A stretch of 64,000 nucleotides of DNA from assembly GCF_022815725.1 (NCBI RefSeq), contig NZ_JALGRF010000014.1, positions 111,192 to 175,191 of the forward strand, given 5' to 3'. The notes under the pieces are model-generated. The model worked only from the letters and a program-made list of their open reading frames with translations, was not told the origin of the DNA and ran no database searches. This stretch comes from Streptomyces sp. APSN-46.1. GTDB taxonomy: Bacteria; Actinomycetota; Actinomycetes; Streptomycetales; Streptomycetaceae. The stretch's first letter is position 1; every line of letters begins with the position of its first letter. This document shows positions 50,914 through 58,277 of this stretch, one piece after another. The translations under genes and the position numbers were made by a program.

Positions 50914-51351
50914 ATGAGCCAATCAGGCCAGGACCACCCCACCACCCCTGGCGGAACCTCCGCCGCGGCGCCCGCGCACCCGCACTGGTTCGACGACGAG
51001 GCGGGCCCCGTCGTCCGCCCGTACGCGATGACCCGCGGCCGGACCAGCCACGCGGGCCAGCACCGCCTCGACCTGATCGCGCTCGTCGTCGCCGAATCGG
51101 CGGCCGACGATCCGATCTGGGACTCGACCCTGTCCCCGGAACACGCCCACATCCTCGGGCTGTGCCGGGAACGCCCGCAGTCGGTCGCGGAACTCGCGGC
51201 CGAACTCGACCTCGCGATCGGGGTGGTCCGCGTCCTGATCGGGGACCTCGTCGACGAGGAACTGGTCCACGTGACCCGGCCGGTACCGCCGGCCGAACTG
51301 CCCGATGAATCCATTCTGCGTGAGGTGATCGATGGCCTTCGGGCGCTCTAG
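50914..51351 (+). CDS. cvnC: Conservon DUF742 protein CvnC
   Basis: A 145-aa DUF742 protein, with VRPYAMTRGRTSH typical of the family N-terminal part, and a winged-helix-like C-terminal half (ILGLCRERPQSVAELAAELDLAIGVVRVLIGDLVDEELV). It is a conservon component of unknown biochemical action. Its end overlaps the cvnD start by 20 bases. Confidence 0.94.
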   Translation: MSQSGQDHPTTPGGTSAAAPAHPHWFDDEAGPVVRPYAMTRGRTSHAGQHRLDLIALVVAESAADDPIWDSTLSPEHAHILGLCRERPQSVAELAAELDLAIGVVRVLIGDLVDEELVHVTRPVPPAELPDESILREVIDGLRAL

Positions 51352-51958
51352 CCGCACCGGCGCGATGCATGCCGTGTCGCCGGTCGAACCGCTGACCCTG
51401 AAGATCCTGGTCGCGGGCGGCTTCGGGGTGGGCAAAACCACCCTGGTCAGTGCGGTGAGTGAGATCAGACCGCTGCGGACCGAGGAACTGCTCTCGGAAC
51501 CGGGTGTCGGAATCGACGACACCGGGGGAGTGGAGGGCAAGAACACCACGACCGTGGCCATGGACTTCGGGCGCATCACGCTGCGCGAGGACCTGGTGCT
51601 GTACCTGTTCGGCACGCCCGGCCAGGACCGGTTCTGGTTCCTGTGGGACGAGCTGGCCCAGGGCTCGCTCGGCGCCGTCGTCCTCGCCGACACCCGCCGC
51701 CTCGCCGACTGCTTCGCCGCCATCGACTACTTCGAACGGCGGGGGATCCCGTTCCTGGTCGCCGTCAACTGCTTCGACGGCGCCGACCGCCATCCGGTGG
51801 TGACCGTACGGGAGGCGCTGGACCTCGACCCCGAGGTGCCGGTGCTGCTGTGCGACGCGCGGGACCGGGAGTCCGTCAAGGACGTACTGGTGGGGGTCGT
51901 GGAGCACGCGATGTCGCTGGCCCGGGCCCGCAGGCAGAGCCTGACGGCGGGTGCCTGA
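51332..51958 (+). CDS. cvnD: Conservon GTP-binding protein CvnD
   Basis: A 208-aa Ras/Gtr-like GTPase with the P-loop GGFGVGKTT, the switch region DDTGG...TTTVAMDFGRI, the G3 motif FGTPGQDRFW, and an N-C-F-D (G4-like NxxD) motif. It overlaps cvnC. No cvnE cytochrome P450 follows, so this is a four-gene conservon; a transcription terminator comes within 33 bases. Confidence 0.94.
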   Translation: MAFGRSSRTGAMHAVSPVEPLTLKILVAGGFGVGKTTLVSAVSEIRPLRTEELLSEPGVGIDDTGGVEGKNTTTVAMDFGRITLREDLVLYLFGTPGQDRFWFLWDELAQGSLGAVVLADTRRLADCFAAIDYFERRGIPFLVAVNCFDGADRHPVVTVREALDLDPEVPVLLCDARDRESVKDVLVGVVEHAMSLARARRQSLTAGA

Positions 51959-51990
51959 GCCCGCGAGGCTTCCGCGACGGAGAGGTGGAG

Positions 51991-52026
51991 GCGGCCCGTA
52001 CCCCCGCCGACTGGGGTACGGGCCGC
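51991..52026 (+). terminator. Terminator of the conservon
   Basis: GCGGCCCGTACCCC (51991-52004) pairs perfectly with GGGGTACGGGCCGC (52013-52026), a 14-bp stem with an 8-base loop, 32 bases after the cvnD stop. Confidence 0.8.
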
Positions 52027-52122
52027 GGCTCTCGTGGGGACGGGGGCCTCGCCCGCGGCGCGAGACTGTGCAGAGAGTGTGAACCCACCACCAGGGGCCG
52101 TCAAGCGTTCGCACAGCACCGC

Positions 52123-52159
52123 GCGTCCTGGCGTGCGGGGCGCCCACACGCCAGGACGC
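52123..52159 (-). terminator. Terminator of the thiolase operon
   Basis: GCGTCCTGGCGTG (52123-52135) pairs perfectly with 52147-52159, a 13-bp stem with an 11-base loop, past the minus-strand thiolase gene. A 10-bp direct repeat, GGCCCTAACA twice plus a partial third, sits between it and the gene (52166-52195). Confidence 0.75.
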
Positions 52160-52189
52160 CGTTTAGGCCCTAACAGGCCCTAACAGGCC

Positions 52190-53380
52190 CTAGCGGACGG
52201 CGATGACGGCCGATCCGTGCCCGAACAGCCCCTGGTTCGCGGTGATCCCGGCCCGCGCCCCCGGAACCTGCCGCTCCGCGGCCGTGCCGCGCAACTGCCA
52301 GGTCAGCTCGCACACCTGGGCGATGGCCTGCGCCGGCACCGCCTCCCCGAAGGAGGCCAGCCCGCCGCTGGTGTTGACCGGCACCCGCCCGCCGAGCGCG
52401 GTCGCCCCTTCCCGTACGAGCTTGGCACCCTCGCCTTCACCGCAGAGGCCGATGTCCTCGTACCACTCCAGCTCCAGCGCCGTGGACAGGTCGTACACCT
52501 CGGCGAGCGACAGGTCGTCCGGACCGAGACCGGCCTCCTCGTAGGCGGCGCGGGCGATCGACGCCCGGAAGGAACCCGGCGCCGGCCGCACCGCCGTCAT
52601 CGAATCGGTGGCGATGTCCGGCAGGTCCAGCACCGTCCGCGGATAGGTCGGCGTGACGGTGGACACCGCCCGGATCCGGACGGGATCGGTGATCCCGCGC
52701 GAGCGCGCGAAGTCCATACTGGCCAGCACCAGCGCCGCGCCCCCGTCGGAGGTGGCGCAGATGTCCAGCAGCCGGAGCGGGTCGGCGACGACGGCCGAGG
52801 CCGCCACCTCCCGCGCCGTCACCGTCTTGCGGTAGCGGGCGTTCGGGTTGAGCGCTCCGGCCGCCGCGTTCTTCACCTTCACCCGGGCGAAGTCCTCGAC
52901 GGTGTCCCCGTACACGGCCATCCGCCGCCGGGCGTACAGCGCGAAGTACGCCGGGTTGGTCGCCCCCAGGACACGGAACCGCAGCCAGTCCGGATCGTCG
53001 GGCCGGTCCCCGCCCGCCGGGGCGAAGAACCCCTTCGGCGCCGCGTCCGCGCCCACCACCAGGACGACGTCGGCCAGCCCGCCCAGGATCTGGGCCCGCG
53101 CCGCTCCGATGGCCTGGGCGCCCGAGGCGCAGGCCGCGTACACGCTCGTCACCCGCGCGCCCTGCCAGCCGAGCGCCTGGGCGAAGGTCGCGCCGGCGAC
53201 GTAGCCGGGGTAGCCCGAGCGCACGGTGTCGGCGCCGACGATGGATCCGACGTCGGTCCAGTCGAGTCCGGCGTCGGCGAGCGCGGCCCGGGCGGCGGCC
53301 CGCCCGTAGGTCACGAAGCCGCGGCCCCACTTCCCCCAGGGGTGCATTCCGGCTCCGAGCACGGCGACGTCGGCGGTCAC
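52190..53380 (-). CDS. Thiolase-superfamily lipid-transfer/acetyl-CoA acetyltransferase-like protein
   Basis: This 396-aa thiolase-fold protein has the usual active-site position VYAACASGAQAIGAA, and later VNTSGGLASFGEAVPA and NQGLFGHGSAVIAVR (terminal Gly/His region). The subgroup (SCPx/lipid-transfer type) works with DUF35 zinc-ribbon/OB-fold partners, as in steroid side-chain degradation. Its GTG start overlaps the stop of the DUF35 gene (GTGA), giving a coupled pair. The catalytic partner residues and true substrate are not determined. It lies behind the TGACG-N3-CGTCA operator. Confidence 0.86.
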   Translation of the reverse strand: MTADVAVLGAGMHPWGKWGRGFVTYGRAAARAALADAGLDWTDVGSIVGADTVRSGYPGYVAGATFAQALGWQGARVTSVYAACASGAQAIGAARAQILGGLADVVLVVGADAAPKGFFAPAGGDRPDDPDWLRFRVLGATNPAYFALYARRRMAVYGDTVEDFARVKVKNAAAGALNPNARYRKTVTAREVAASAVVADPLRLLDICATSDGGAALVLASMDFARSRGITDPVRIRAVSTVTPTYPRTVLDLPDIATDSMTAVRPAPGSFRASIARAAYEEAGLGPDDLSLAEVYDLSTALELEWYEDIGLCGEGEGAKLVREGATALGGRVPVNTSGGLASFGEAVPAQAIAQVCELTWQLRGTAAERQVPGARAGITANQGLFGHGSAVIAVR

Positions 53381-53853
53381 GGCCGCACCTCCCCGCCGGC
53401 CACGGGGCGGAACCGCCAGGTGGTCCAGGTCGTCTCGGCGGTCTCGTCCAGCACACCGGCCACCACCTCGACCTCCATCCCGACCGCCAGATCGACGACG
53501 CCCACCCCGGGCGCGGCCTGCCCGAGCACCACCATCCCCTCGGCCTCCAGCTCCACCGCGACCAAGGTGTACGGCTCCCAGGGCGCGCCGGGATCGGACA
53601 CGTACGGGGCAGGCGGCCGGTAGCGCCCGTCGGTGAACGACCAGACCCGCCCGCGCGGCGACAGCGGAACCTCGGCGAGCTCGCCGTCGCCGGCACAGCG
53701 CGGATTGCGGCAGTACGCGTCCTCGCGCGGGAAGAACACCGCGGCGCAGGCCGAGCAACGGGTGCCGAGCAGCCGGAATCCGCCCTCCGCGCCGGTATCG
53801 GTGAACCACCCGTCCACGACGGGTGTGCGTGTACGGGTACGTGTGCGTTCCAA
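53377..53853 (-). CDS. Zn-ribbon/OB-fold DUF35 protein
   Basis: A 158-aa protein with a rubredoxin-like zinc ribbon, CSAC and CRNPRC, at about residues 33-53, and an OB-fold domain (GRVWSFTDGRYRPP; PYTLVAVELEAEGMVVLGQ). Such proteins bind acyl-CoA and partner thiolases. No ATG exists near the expected start; TTG at 53853 follows GGGAGGGG closely and is preceded by an RTRTRTRT-encoding stretch, while a GTG at about residue 13 is the alternative. It forms an operon with the thiolase. Confidence 0.8.
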   Translation of the reverse strand: MERTRTRTRTPVVDGWFTDTGAEGGFRLLGTRCSACAAVFFPREDAYCRNPRCAGDGELAEVPLSPRGRVWSFTDGRYRPPAPYVSDPGAPWEPYTLVAVELEAEGMVVLGQAAPGVGVVDLAVGMEVEVVAGVLDETAETTWTTWRFRPVAGGEVRP

Positions 53854-53894
53854 GACCCCTCCCGAAGGCAGCGCGAACCAAGGCGACCTGGCTG

Positions 53895-53913
53895 ACCTGA
53901 CGAACCGTCAGAA
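53895..53913 (-). promoter_or_regulatory. TCTGACG-N3-CGTCA operator upstream of the thiolase operon
   Basis: CTGACG (53897-53902) and CGTCAG (53906-53911) are perfect inverted repeats around AAC. The minus strand reads TCTGACG-GTT-CGTCAG. The distance to the DUF35 start codon is about 43 bases, matching the site at 19041-19057. Confidence 0.65.
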
Positions 53914-53937
53914 GTCTGCCACGGGAGGCCTCGCGGG

Positions 53938-54276
53938 TCACCGGTTCTCGGCGAGCCACTTCTGCGCGATCTCGGCCAGCTCCGCGTCCCGCCCGGCCAG
54001 CATCATCCGGATCATCCGCGCGTCCCCGCGCAGCGACCACCCCGGATGTCCGAAGGTGGCGGGGTTGTTCCCCTCGATCAGGAAGTGCGCGGGCCAAGCG
54101 GTCCCGTACCCGATGAGGGGCAGGGCGGCGAGGTAGCGCCTGCGGCCGCGCGCCAGCCCGTAGGCGGTCACGGCGAGCCCGGTCAGCGTGCCCGTGAGGT
54201 GGACCCAGCGGGTGGCGGAGCGGGAGTGCATGGCGACGTAGTACGGCCAGAATTCCTCGTACGAACGGAAAGTCAT
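53938..54276 (-). CDS. DUF962/Mpo1-like membrane protein
   Basis: A 112-aa protein with FRSYEEFWPYYVAMHSRSATRWVHLTGTLTGLAVTAYGL at the start and GYGTAWPAHFLIEGNNPATFGHP, the conserved His/Asn motifs of the DUF962 family. Yeast Mpo1 is a 2-hydroxy fatty-acid dioxygenase (alpha-oxidation). About three helices are predicted. TAGCCT lies 7 bases upstream of the ATG, and no ribosome site is visible, so the message may be leaderless. The longer frame to 54426 is rejected. Enzymatic activity in bacteria is untested. Confidence 0.82.
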   Translation of the reverse strand: MTFRSYEEFWPYYVAMHSRSATRWVHLTGTLTGLAVTAYGLARGRRRYLAALPLIGYGTAWPAHFLIEGNNPATFGHPGWSLRGDARMIRMMLAGRDAELAEIAQKWLAENR

Positions 54277-54290
54277 GCCGGGCAGGCTAC

Positions 54291-54962
54291 TCAGGGGCGG
54301 ACGGCCCCGACAGAGACCGGGAAGTCGAAGGAGCGGTCGGGGAACGCCTCGGGCCGGTGGGTGAAGTGCCACCATTCCTCGGGGAGGTTCACGAACCCCT
54401 GCCGCCCCAGCACCTCCTTCAGCCACCGCCGGTTGCGTCCCGCCGCCTCACCGACCCGCGGGTCGTCCGTGTGCGACAGAGGATCGAAGAAGTCGAACGG
54501 GGTCCCCATGTCGGCCTCCCGCCGCCCCGGCAGCCGTACGAGCGTCACGTCGAGGGTGCTGCCGCGGCTGTGCCCGGACGTCTCGGCGATGTACCCCTCG
54601 GGGATCAGCCGGTTCTTCTCCACCCCCGGATAGAACTCCGCCTTCGTCGACTGATCGGCCTCGTCGCGGGCCCACCGTACGAAACGCTCCACCGCGCGCC
54701 GCGGCCGGTAGCAGTCGTACACCTTCAGGGAGTACCCGCTCCGGAGCACCTCCCGCTGCGCCCGCCGCAACGCCTCGGCGGCGGGCCGGGCCAGCAGGCA
54801 GACCGGCTCCTCGTAGCCGTCCACGACCCCGCCGGTGAAATTGTGAACGCCCGCGTACCGCATGTCCTGCCCGATGCTGGGATCCACCTCCGCCAGGGCC
54901 ACGAAACCGGGCGCCGCCGACCCACCGGCGAGCCCCGTCAACAGGGTCACAACAGCCAGCAT
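54291..54962 (-). CDS. Secreted D-Ala-D-Ala dipeptidase-like protein (VanX/M15D)
   Basis: A 223-aa protein with a signal peptide (LAVVTLLTGLAGGSAAPG), then the VanX core: YDCYRPRRAVERF, ETSGHSRGSTLDVTLV (His and Asp zinc ligands, SxHxxG type) and PEEWWHFTHRP (catalytic Glu and third His). VanX hydrolyses D-Ala-D-Ala; exported relatives probably recycle or trim wall peptides. AAGGGG is 7 bases before the ATG at 54962; an ATG two codons upstream (54968) overlaps that site. It is divergent from the NUDIX gene with a 29-base gap. Confidence 0.87.
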   Translation of the reverse strand: MLAVVTLLTGLAGGSAAPGFVALAEVDPSIGQDMRYAGVHNFTGGVVDGYEEPVCLLARPAAEALRRAQREVLRSGYSLKVYDCYRPRRAVERFVRWARDEADQSTKAEFYPGVEKNRLIPEGYIAETSGHSRGSTLDVTLVRLPGRREADMGTPFDFFDPLSHTDDPRVGEAAGRNRRWLKEVLGRQGFVNLPEEWWHFTHRPEAFPDRSFDFPVSVGAVRP

Positions 54963-54991
54963 CCTCATACCCCTTGGCTTACCATCGCGGG

Positions 54992-55504
54992 ATGCCGGCA
55001 CAGCTGAGGGACTCGCACTGCACCACCTGCGGAACACTGTTCGACACGTCCGCCTGGCCCCGCACCTGCTCCGCGTGCGGCGCCACCGCCTACCGCAACC
55101 CGCTCCCGGTGGCCGTCGCCCTGCTCCCCGTCCAGGACGCGGACGGCACCGGCCTCGTGGTCATCACCCGCACCATCGAACCGGCCCTCGGCGGCATCGC
55201 CCTGCCCGGCGGATTCATCGACTTCGACGAGGACTGGCGCGAGGCCGTGGTCCGCGAGCTGCGCGAGGAGACCGGAATCGAGGCACCGGCCGCCGAGGTC
55301 ACCCTCGCCGACGCCATGAGCTCCCCGGCCGGCCACCTGCTGCTCTTCGGCCTCCTGCCGCCGCGCCCGGCCGCCGCCCTCCCGCCGTCGGCCGCCACGG
55401 ACGAGACGACGGGCTGGCACATCCTGCGCAGCCCGGCGGAACTGGCGTTCCCGCTCCACACCCGGGCCGCGGCGACGTGGTTCGCGGGGCAGTACGCGAC
55501 CTGA
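54992..55504 (+). CDS. NUDIX hydrolase with N-terminal zinc ribbon
   Basis: A 170-aa protein with a zinc ribbon (CTTCGTLFD and CSACGATAYRNP: two CxxC pairs, residues 10-33) followed by a NUDIX domain with GGFIDFDEDWREAVVRELREETGI. This arrangement resembles the NudC/NADH-pyrophosphatase type ribbon, but the protein is shorter. TACCAT 6-7 bases before the ATG suggests a leaderless transcript. Substrate unknown (nucleoside diphosphate-X type). Confidence 0.86.
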   Translation: MPAQLRDSHCTTCGTLFDTSAWPRTCSACGATAYRNPLPVAVALLPVQDADGTGLVVITRTIEPALGGIALPGGFIDFDEDWREAVVRELREETGIEAPAAEVTLADAMSSPAGHLLLFGLLPPRPAAALPPSAATDETTGWHILRSPAELAFPLHTRAAATWFAGQYAT

Positions 55505-55714
55505 GCCCGACCGCACCCGCACCCGGCAGGGCAGCCGGGGAGGGCCGGTGACAGCAGTCCGGGCTTGACCCCGTCCGGGGCCACCGGCCGGCGAATGCCC
55601 CGCCAGACACTGGCGGAATGGCCGTGGGCGAAGCCCCGGGCAATGGGCCCGACTGCAAAGGCCCCTGCCATGCCCCGGCCGGGGCCGCCGTAGAACGCCC
55701 GGCCAGGGCCACCG

Positions 55715-58066
55715 TCAGAGGCCCCGGACCGACACGCCCTCCACCGGGTCGCCCGACTCCGTCTCCACCACCACGGCGTCCCCCGCCCACCGCACGGTGT
55801 ACCGCTCGACCTCACCCGCCTCGAACCCCGGCCCCGGGTCCCGGATCACCAGCCCGCCGCCCGTGCGCCCCCGCGCCGGGGCCCACACCTCCAAGTCCAC
55901 CGCGCCGTCCCGGCACCGCACCGGCAGTACCGACCCCGCCCGCGCCAGCACCGGGATCCGCCCCTGCGGCGCGTCCAGCAGCACCTGCCCCGGCCCCTCG
56001 TACACCGCCTCCGTCACGGTGTCGTACCACCGCCCCCGCGGCAGCCGGATCGCCCGCCGGTCCGCCCCGCACTCCAGCACCGGCGCCACCAGCAAGGCGT
56101 CCCCCAGGAGGAACGCGTCCTCGCAGTCCCGCAGCCCCCGGTCCTCCGGCGCGCCCCACCACAGCGGCCGCACGTACGGGGCCCCGGTCCGCCGCGCCAG
56201 ATGCGCCAGCGTCACGAAATACGGCCGCAGCCGCTCCCGCTCCGCCAGCACCGCCCGCGCGTGCCCCTCCACCTCCGGGCCGAACTCCCACGGCTCCCGC
56301 CGCCCCGCCCAGATCGCCGAGTGGGTCCGGAACAGCGGCAGGTACGACCCCAGCTGGAGCCACCGCAGATACAGCTCCGGCGACGGAGACCCGCCGAAGC
56401 CCCCGACGTCCGGCCCCGAGTACGGCACCCCGCACAGGCCGAGCCCCAACACCAGCGCGAGCGACGCCCGCAGCCCCTCCCAGCCCGTCCGGACATCCCC
56501 CGACCAGGTGCCCCCGTACCTCTGCATCCCCGCCCACCCCGACCGCGAGAACAGGAACGGCCGCTCGGCGGGCCGCAGCCGGACCAGCCCCTCCCAGCCC
56601 GCCCGCGCCATCCCGAGCGCGTACACGTTGTGCGCGGCCCGGTGGTCCCCGCCGGCCCCGTCGAGGTCGTGCCGCGCCGAACGGGGCAGCGTCGGATCCC
56701 CGAACGGGGCGAAGGACACCGGCTCGTTCATGTCGTGCCACACCCCGGAGAACCCCCGCGCGAGCCGCTCCCCGTACAGACCGCCCCACCACTCCCGTAC
56801 CGCCGGATCCGTGAAGTCCGGATACGCGCACTCACCGGGCCACACCTCACCCCTGACCTCCTGCCCCCGCGCGTCCCGTACGAACGCCCCCCGCGGGCCG
56901 ACCTCCAGCCCCGACGCGTGCACCGGGTCGCCCGCCCTCACCGCCGGGTCCACGATCGAGACGAGACGCACCCCCTGGCACCGCAACTCCTCCGCCAGGC
57001 CCGGAAGATCCGGGAACCGGTCCTCGTCCACCGTGAACACCCGGTGCGCGTCGTAGTGGTCGATGTCCAGGTGTACGGCCGCCAGCGGGAGCCCGCGCTC
57101 CGCGTACCCGGACACCACCCGGCGGACCTCCGCCGCGCTCCCGAACCCCCACCGCGCGTGCTGGTAGCCCAGCGCCCACTCCGGCGGCACGGCGGCCGCG
57201 CCCGTCAGCCCCGACCAGCCCCGCAGCACGCGCGCCGGCGTCCCCACCAGCACCCAGCACCGCAAGGGGCCGCCCTCCAAGCGGAGTTCACTCGTCCCCG
57301 GCCGGTCCGGACCCGAGCCGGCGCCCTCCTCGCCCTCGCGCAGCACCACCCGCCCGTCCCACGTGTTGTCGTGGAACACCAGATGGGTCCCCGCGTCCGC
57401 GACCACCATCTGCACCGGCATCGTGATGTACAGCGGATCGTCACCCGGCCCGAACCCGCCCTTGGGGTCCGTGTTCCACAGCCGGTACGCCCCGTCCCGC
57501 AGCCGCGGCCCCGCCGCCCGCCCGCCCAGCCCGAAGAACCGGGCGTCCGCCGGAACCTCGGCCCGCGTCAGCCACCGGGCGCCGCCCGGGTCCGGGTCCC
57601 CGTCCACCGGTTCCCACCAGCGCGGCGGCAGCTCCCGGCGCAGCACCGTCCCGCCCGGAGTCCGCACCTCCACCGCCCCGTGCCGGGACACCGCCACCGT
57701 CACCCGCTCCGACACCACCCGCCAGCCGCCCCCGGTGTCCGCCTCCAGCACCGCGCGCGGATCGGGCTCCGGTCCGCCGCCCGCCACGGCGTACGAGGGC
57801 GTCGGCTCCGCCCCGTCCCAGCTCCAGAACACCGCGCCGCCCGCCGTGACCCGTACCAGCAGCTCGGAGCGGGCGAACCGCAGCACACCCCCGCCCGGGC
57901 GCGGCTCCGTACCGGTCAGTAGTCCCGGCACCCGCGCCCGCTCCGGGCCCCGGCGCGGGAGCCCCACCGCGTCCGCCCGCCGATGGCGCCAGGCCGAGCG
58001 CCACGCGCGCCGCCCCTGCGCCGTACCGAGCTCCGTCACCGCACGCACCAGATCACGACCGTCCAT
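55715..58066 (-). CDS. Glycoside hydrolase family 31 (alpha-glucosidase/xylosidase type)
   Basis: A 783-aa enzyme with an N-terminal beta-sandwich (~1-220) and a catalytic barrel containing the nucleophile Asp445 in GVWHDMNEP and the probable acid/base in TWSGDVRTGWEGL (about residue 524). DIDHY and RSGWAGMQRYGG motifs follow, then a C-terminal beta region. GH31 includes alpha-glucosidases, alpha-xylosidases and transglycosidases; subtype is unclear. No signal peptide is present, so it is likely intracellular. ATG 58066 has AGGG 8 bases upstream; GTG 58075 is the alternative. No sugar transporter adjoins it. Confidence 0.93.
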   Translation of the reverse strand: MDGRDLVRAVTELGTAQGRRAWRSAWRHRRADAVGLPRRGPERARVPGLLTGTEPRPGGGVLRFARSELLVRVTAGGAVFWSWDGAEPTPSYAVAGGGPEPDPRAVLEADTGGGWRVVSERVTVAVSRHGAVEVRTPGGTVLRRELPPRWWEPVDGDPDPGGARWLTRAEVPADARFFGLGGRAAGPRLRDGAYRLWNTDPKGGFGPGDDPLYITMPVQMVVADAGTHLVFHDNTWDGRVVLREGEEGAGSGPDRPGTSELRLEGGPLRCWVLVGTPARVLRGWSGLTGAAAVPPEWALGYQHARWGFGSAAEVRRVVSGYAERGLPLAAVHLDIDHYDAHRVFTVDEDRFPDLPGLAEELRCQGVRLVSIVDPAVRAGDPVHASGLEVGPRGAFVRDARGQEVRGEVWPGECAYPDFTDPAVREWWGGLYGERLARGFSGVWHDMNEPVSFAPFGDPTLPRSARHDLDGAGGDHRAAHNVYALGMARAGWEGLVRLRPAERPFLFSRSGWAGMQRYGGTWSGDVRTGWEGLRASLALVLGLGLCGVPYSGPDVGGFGGSPSPELYLRWLQLGSYLPLFRTHSAIWAGRREPWEFGPEVEGHARAVLAERERLRPYFVTLAHLARRTGAPYVRPLWWGAPEDRGLRDCEDAFLLGDALLVAPVLECGADRRAIRLPRGRWYDTVTEAVYEGPGQVLLDAPQGRIPVLARAGSVLPVRCRDGAVDLEVWAPARGRTGGGLVIRDPGPGFEAGEVERYTVRWAGDAVVVETESGDPVEGVSVRGL

Positions 58067-58277
58067 GCCGCTCACCCTGCCACCGGGCCCCCGCCGAGCG
58101 GGCCGCGTTCAACTTCCGTTCACCGATAAATGGATCACGCCCGCCCGCCCATGACAGCTCTGGTGCGGATCTCGATCACGTGGCATGGTCCCTGTGAGCC
58201 GCCGCGCACACACCCGCAGCGTGGTGGCACCGTACGCACACGAAGCGCGAGCCGCAGACTTGACCGGGAGCCGACCC

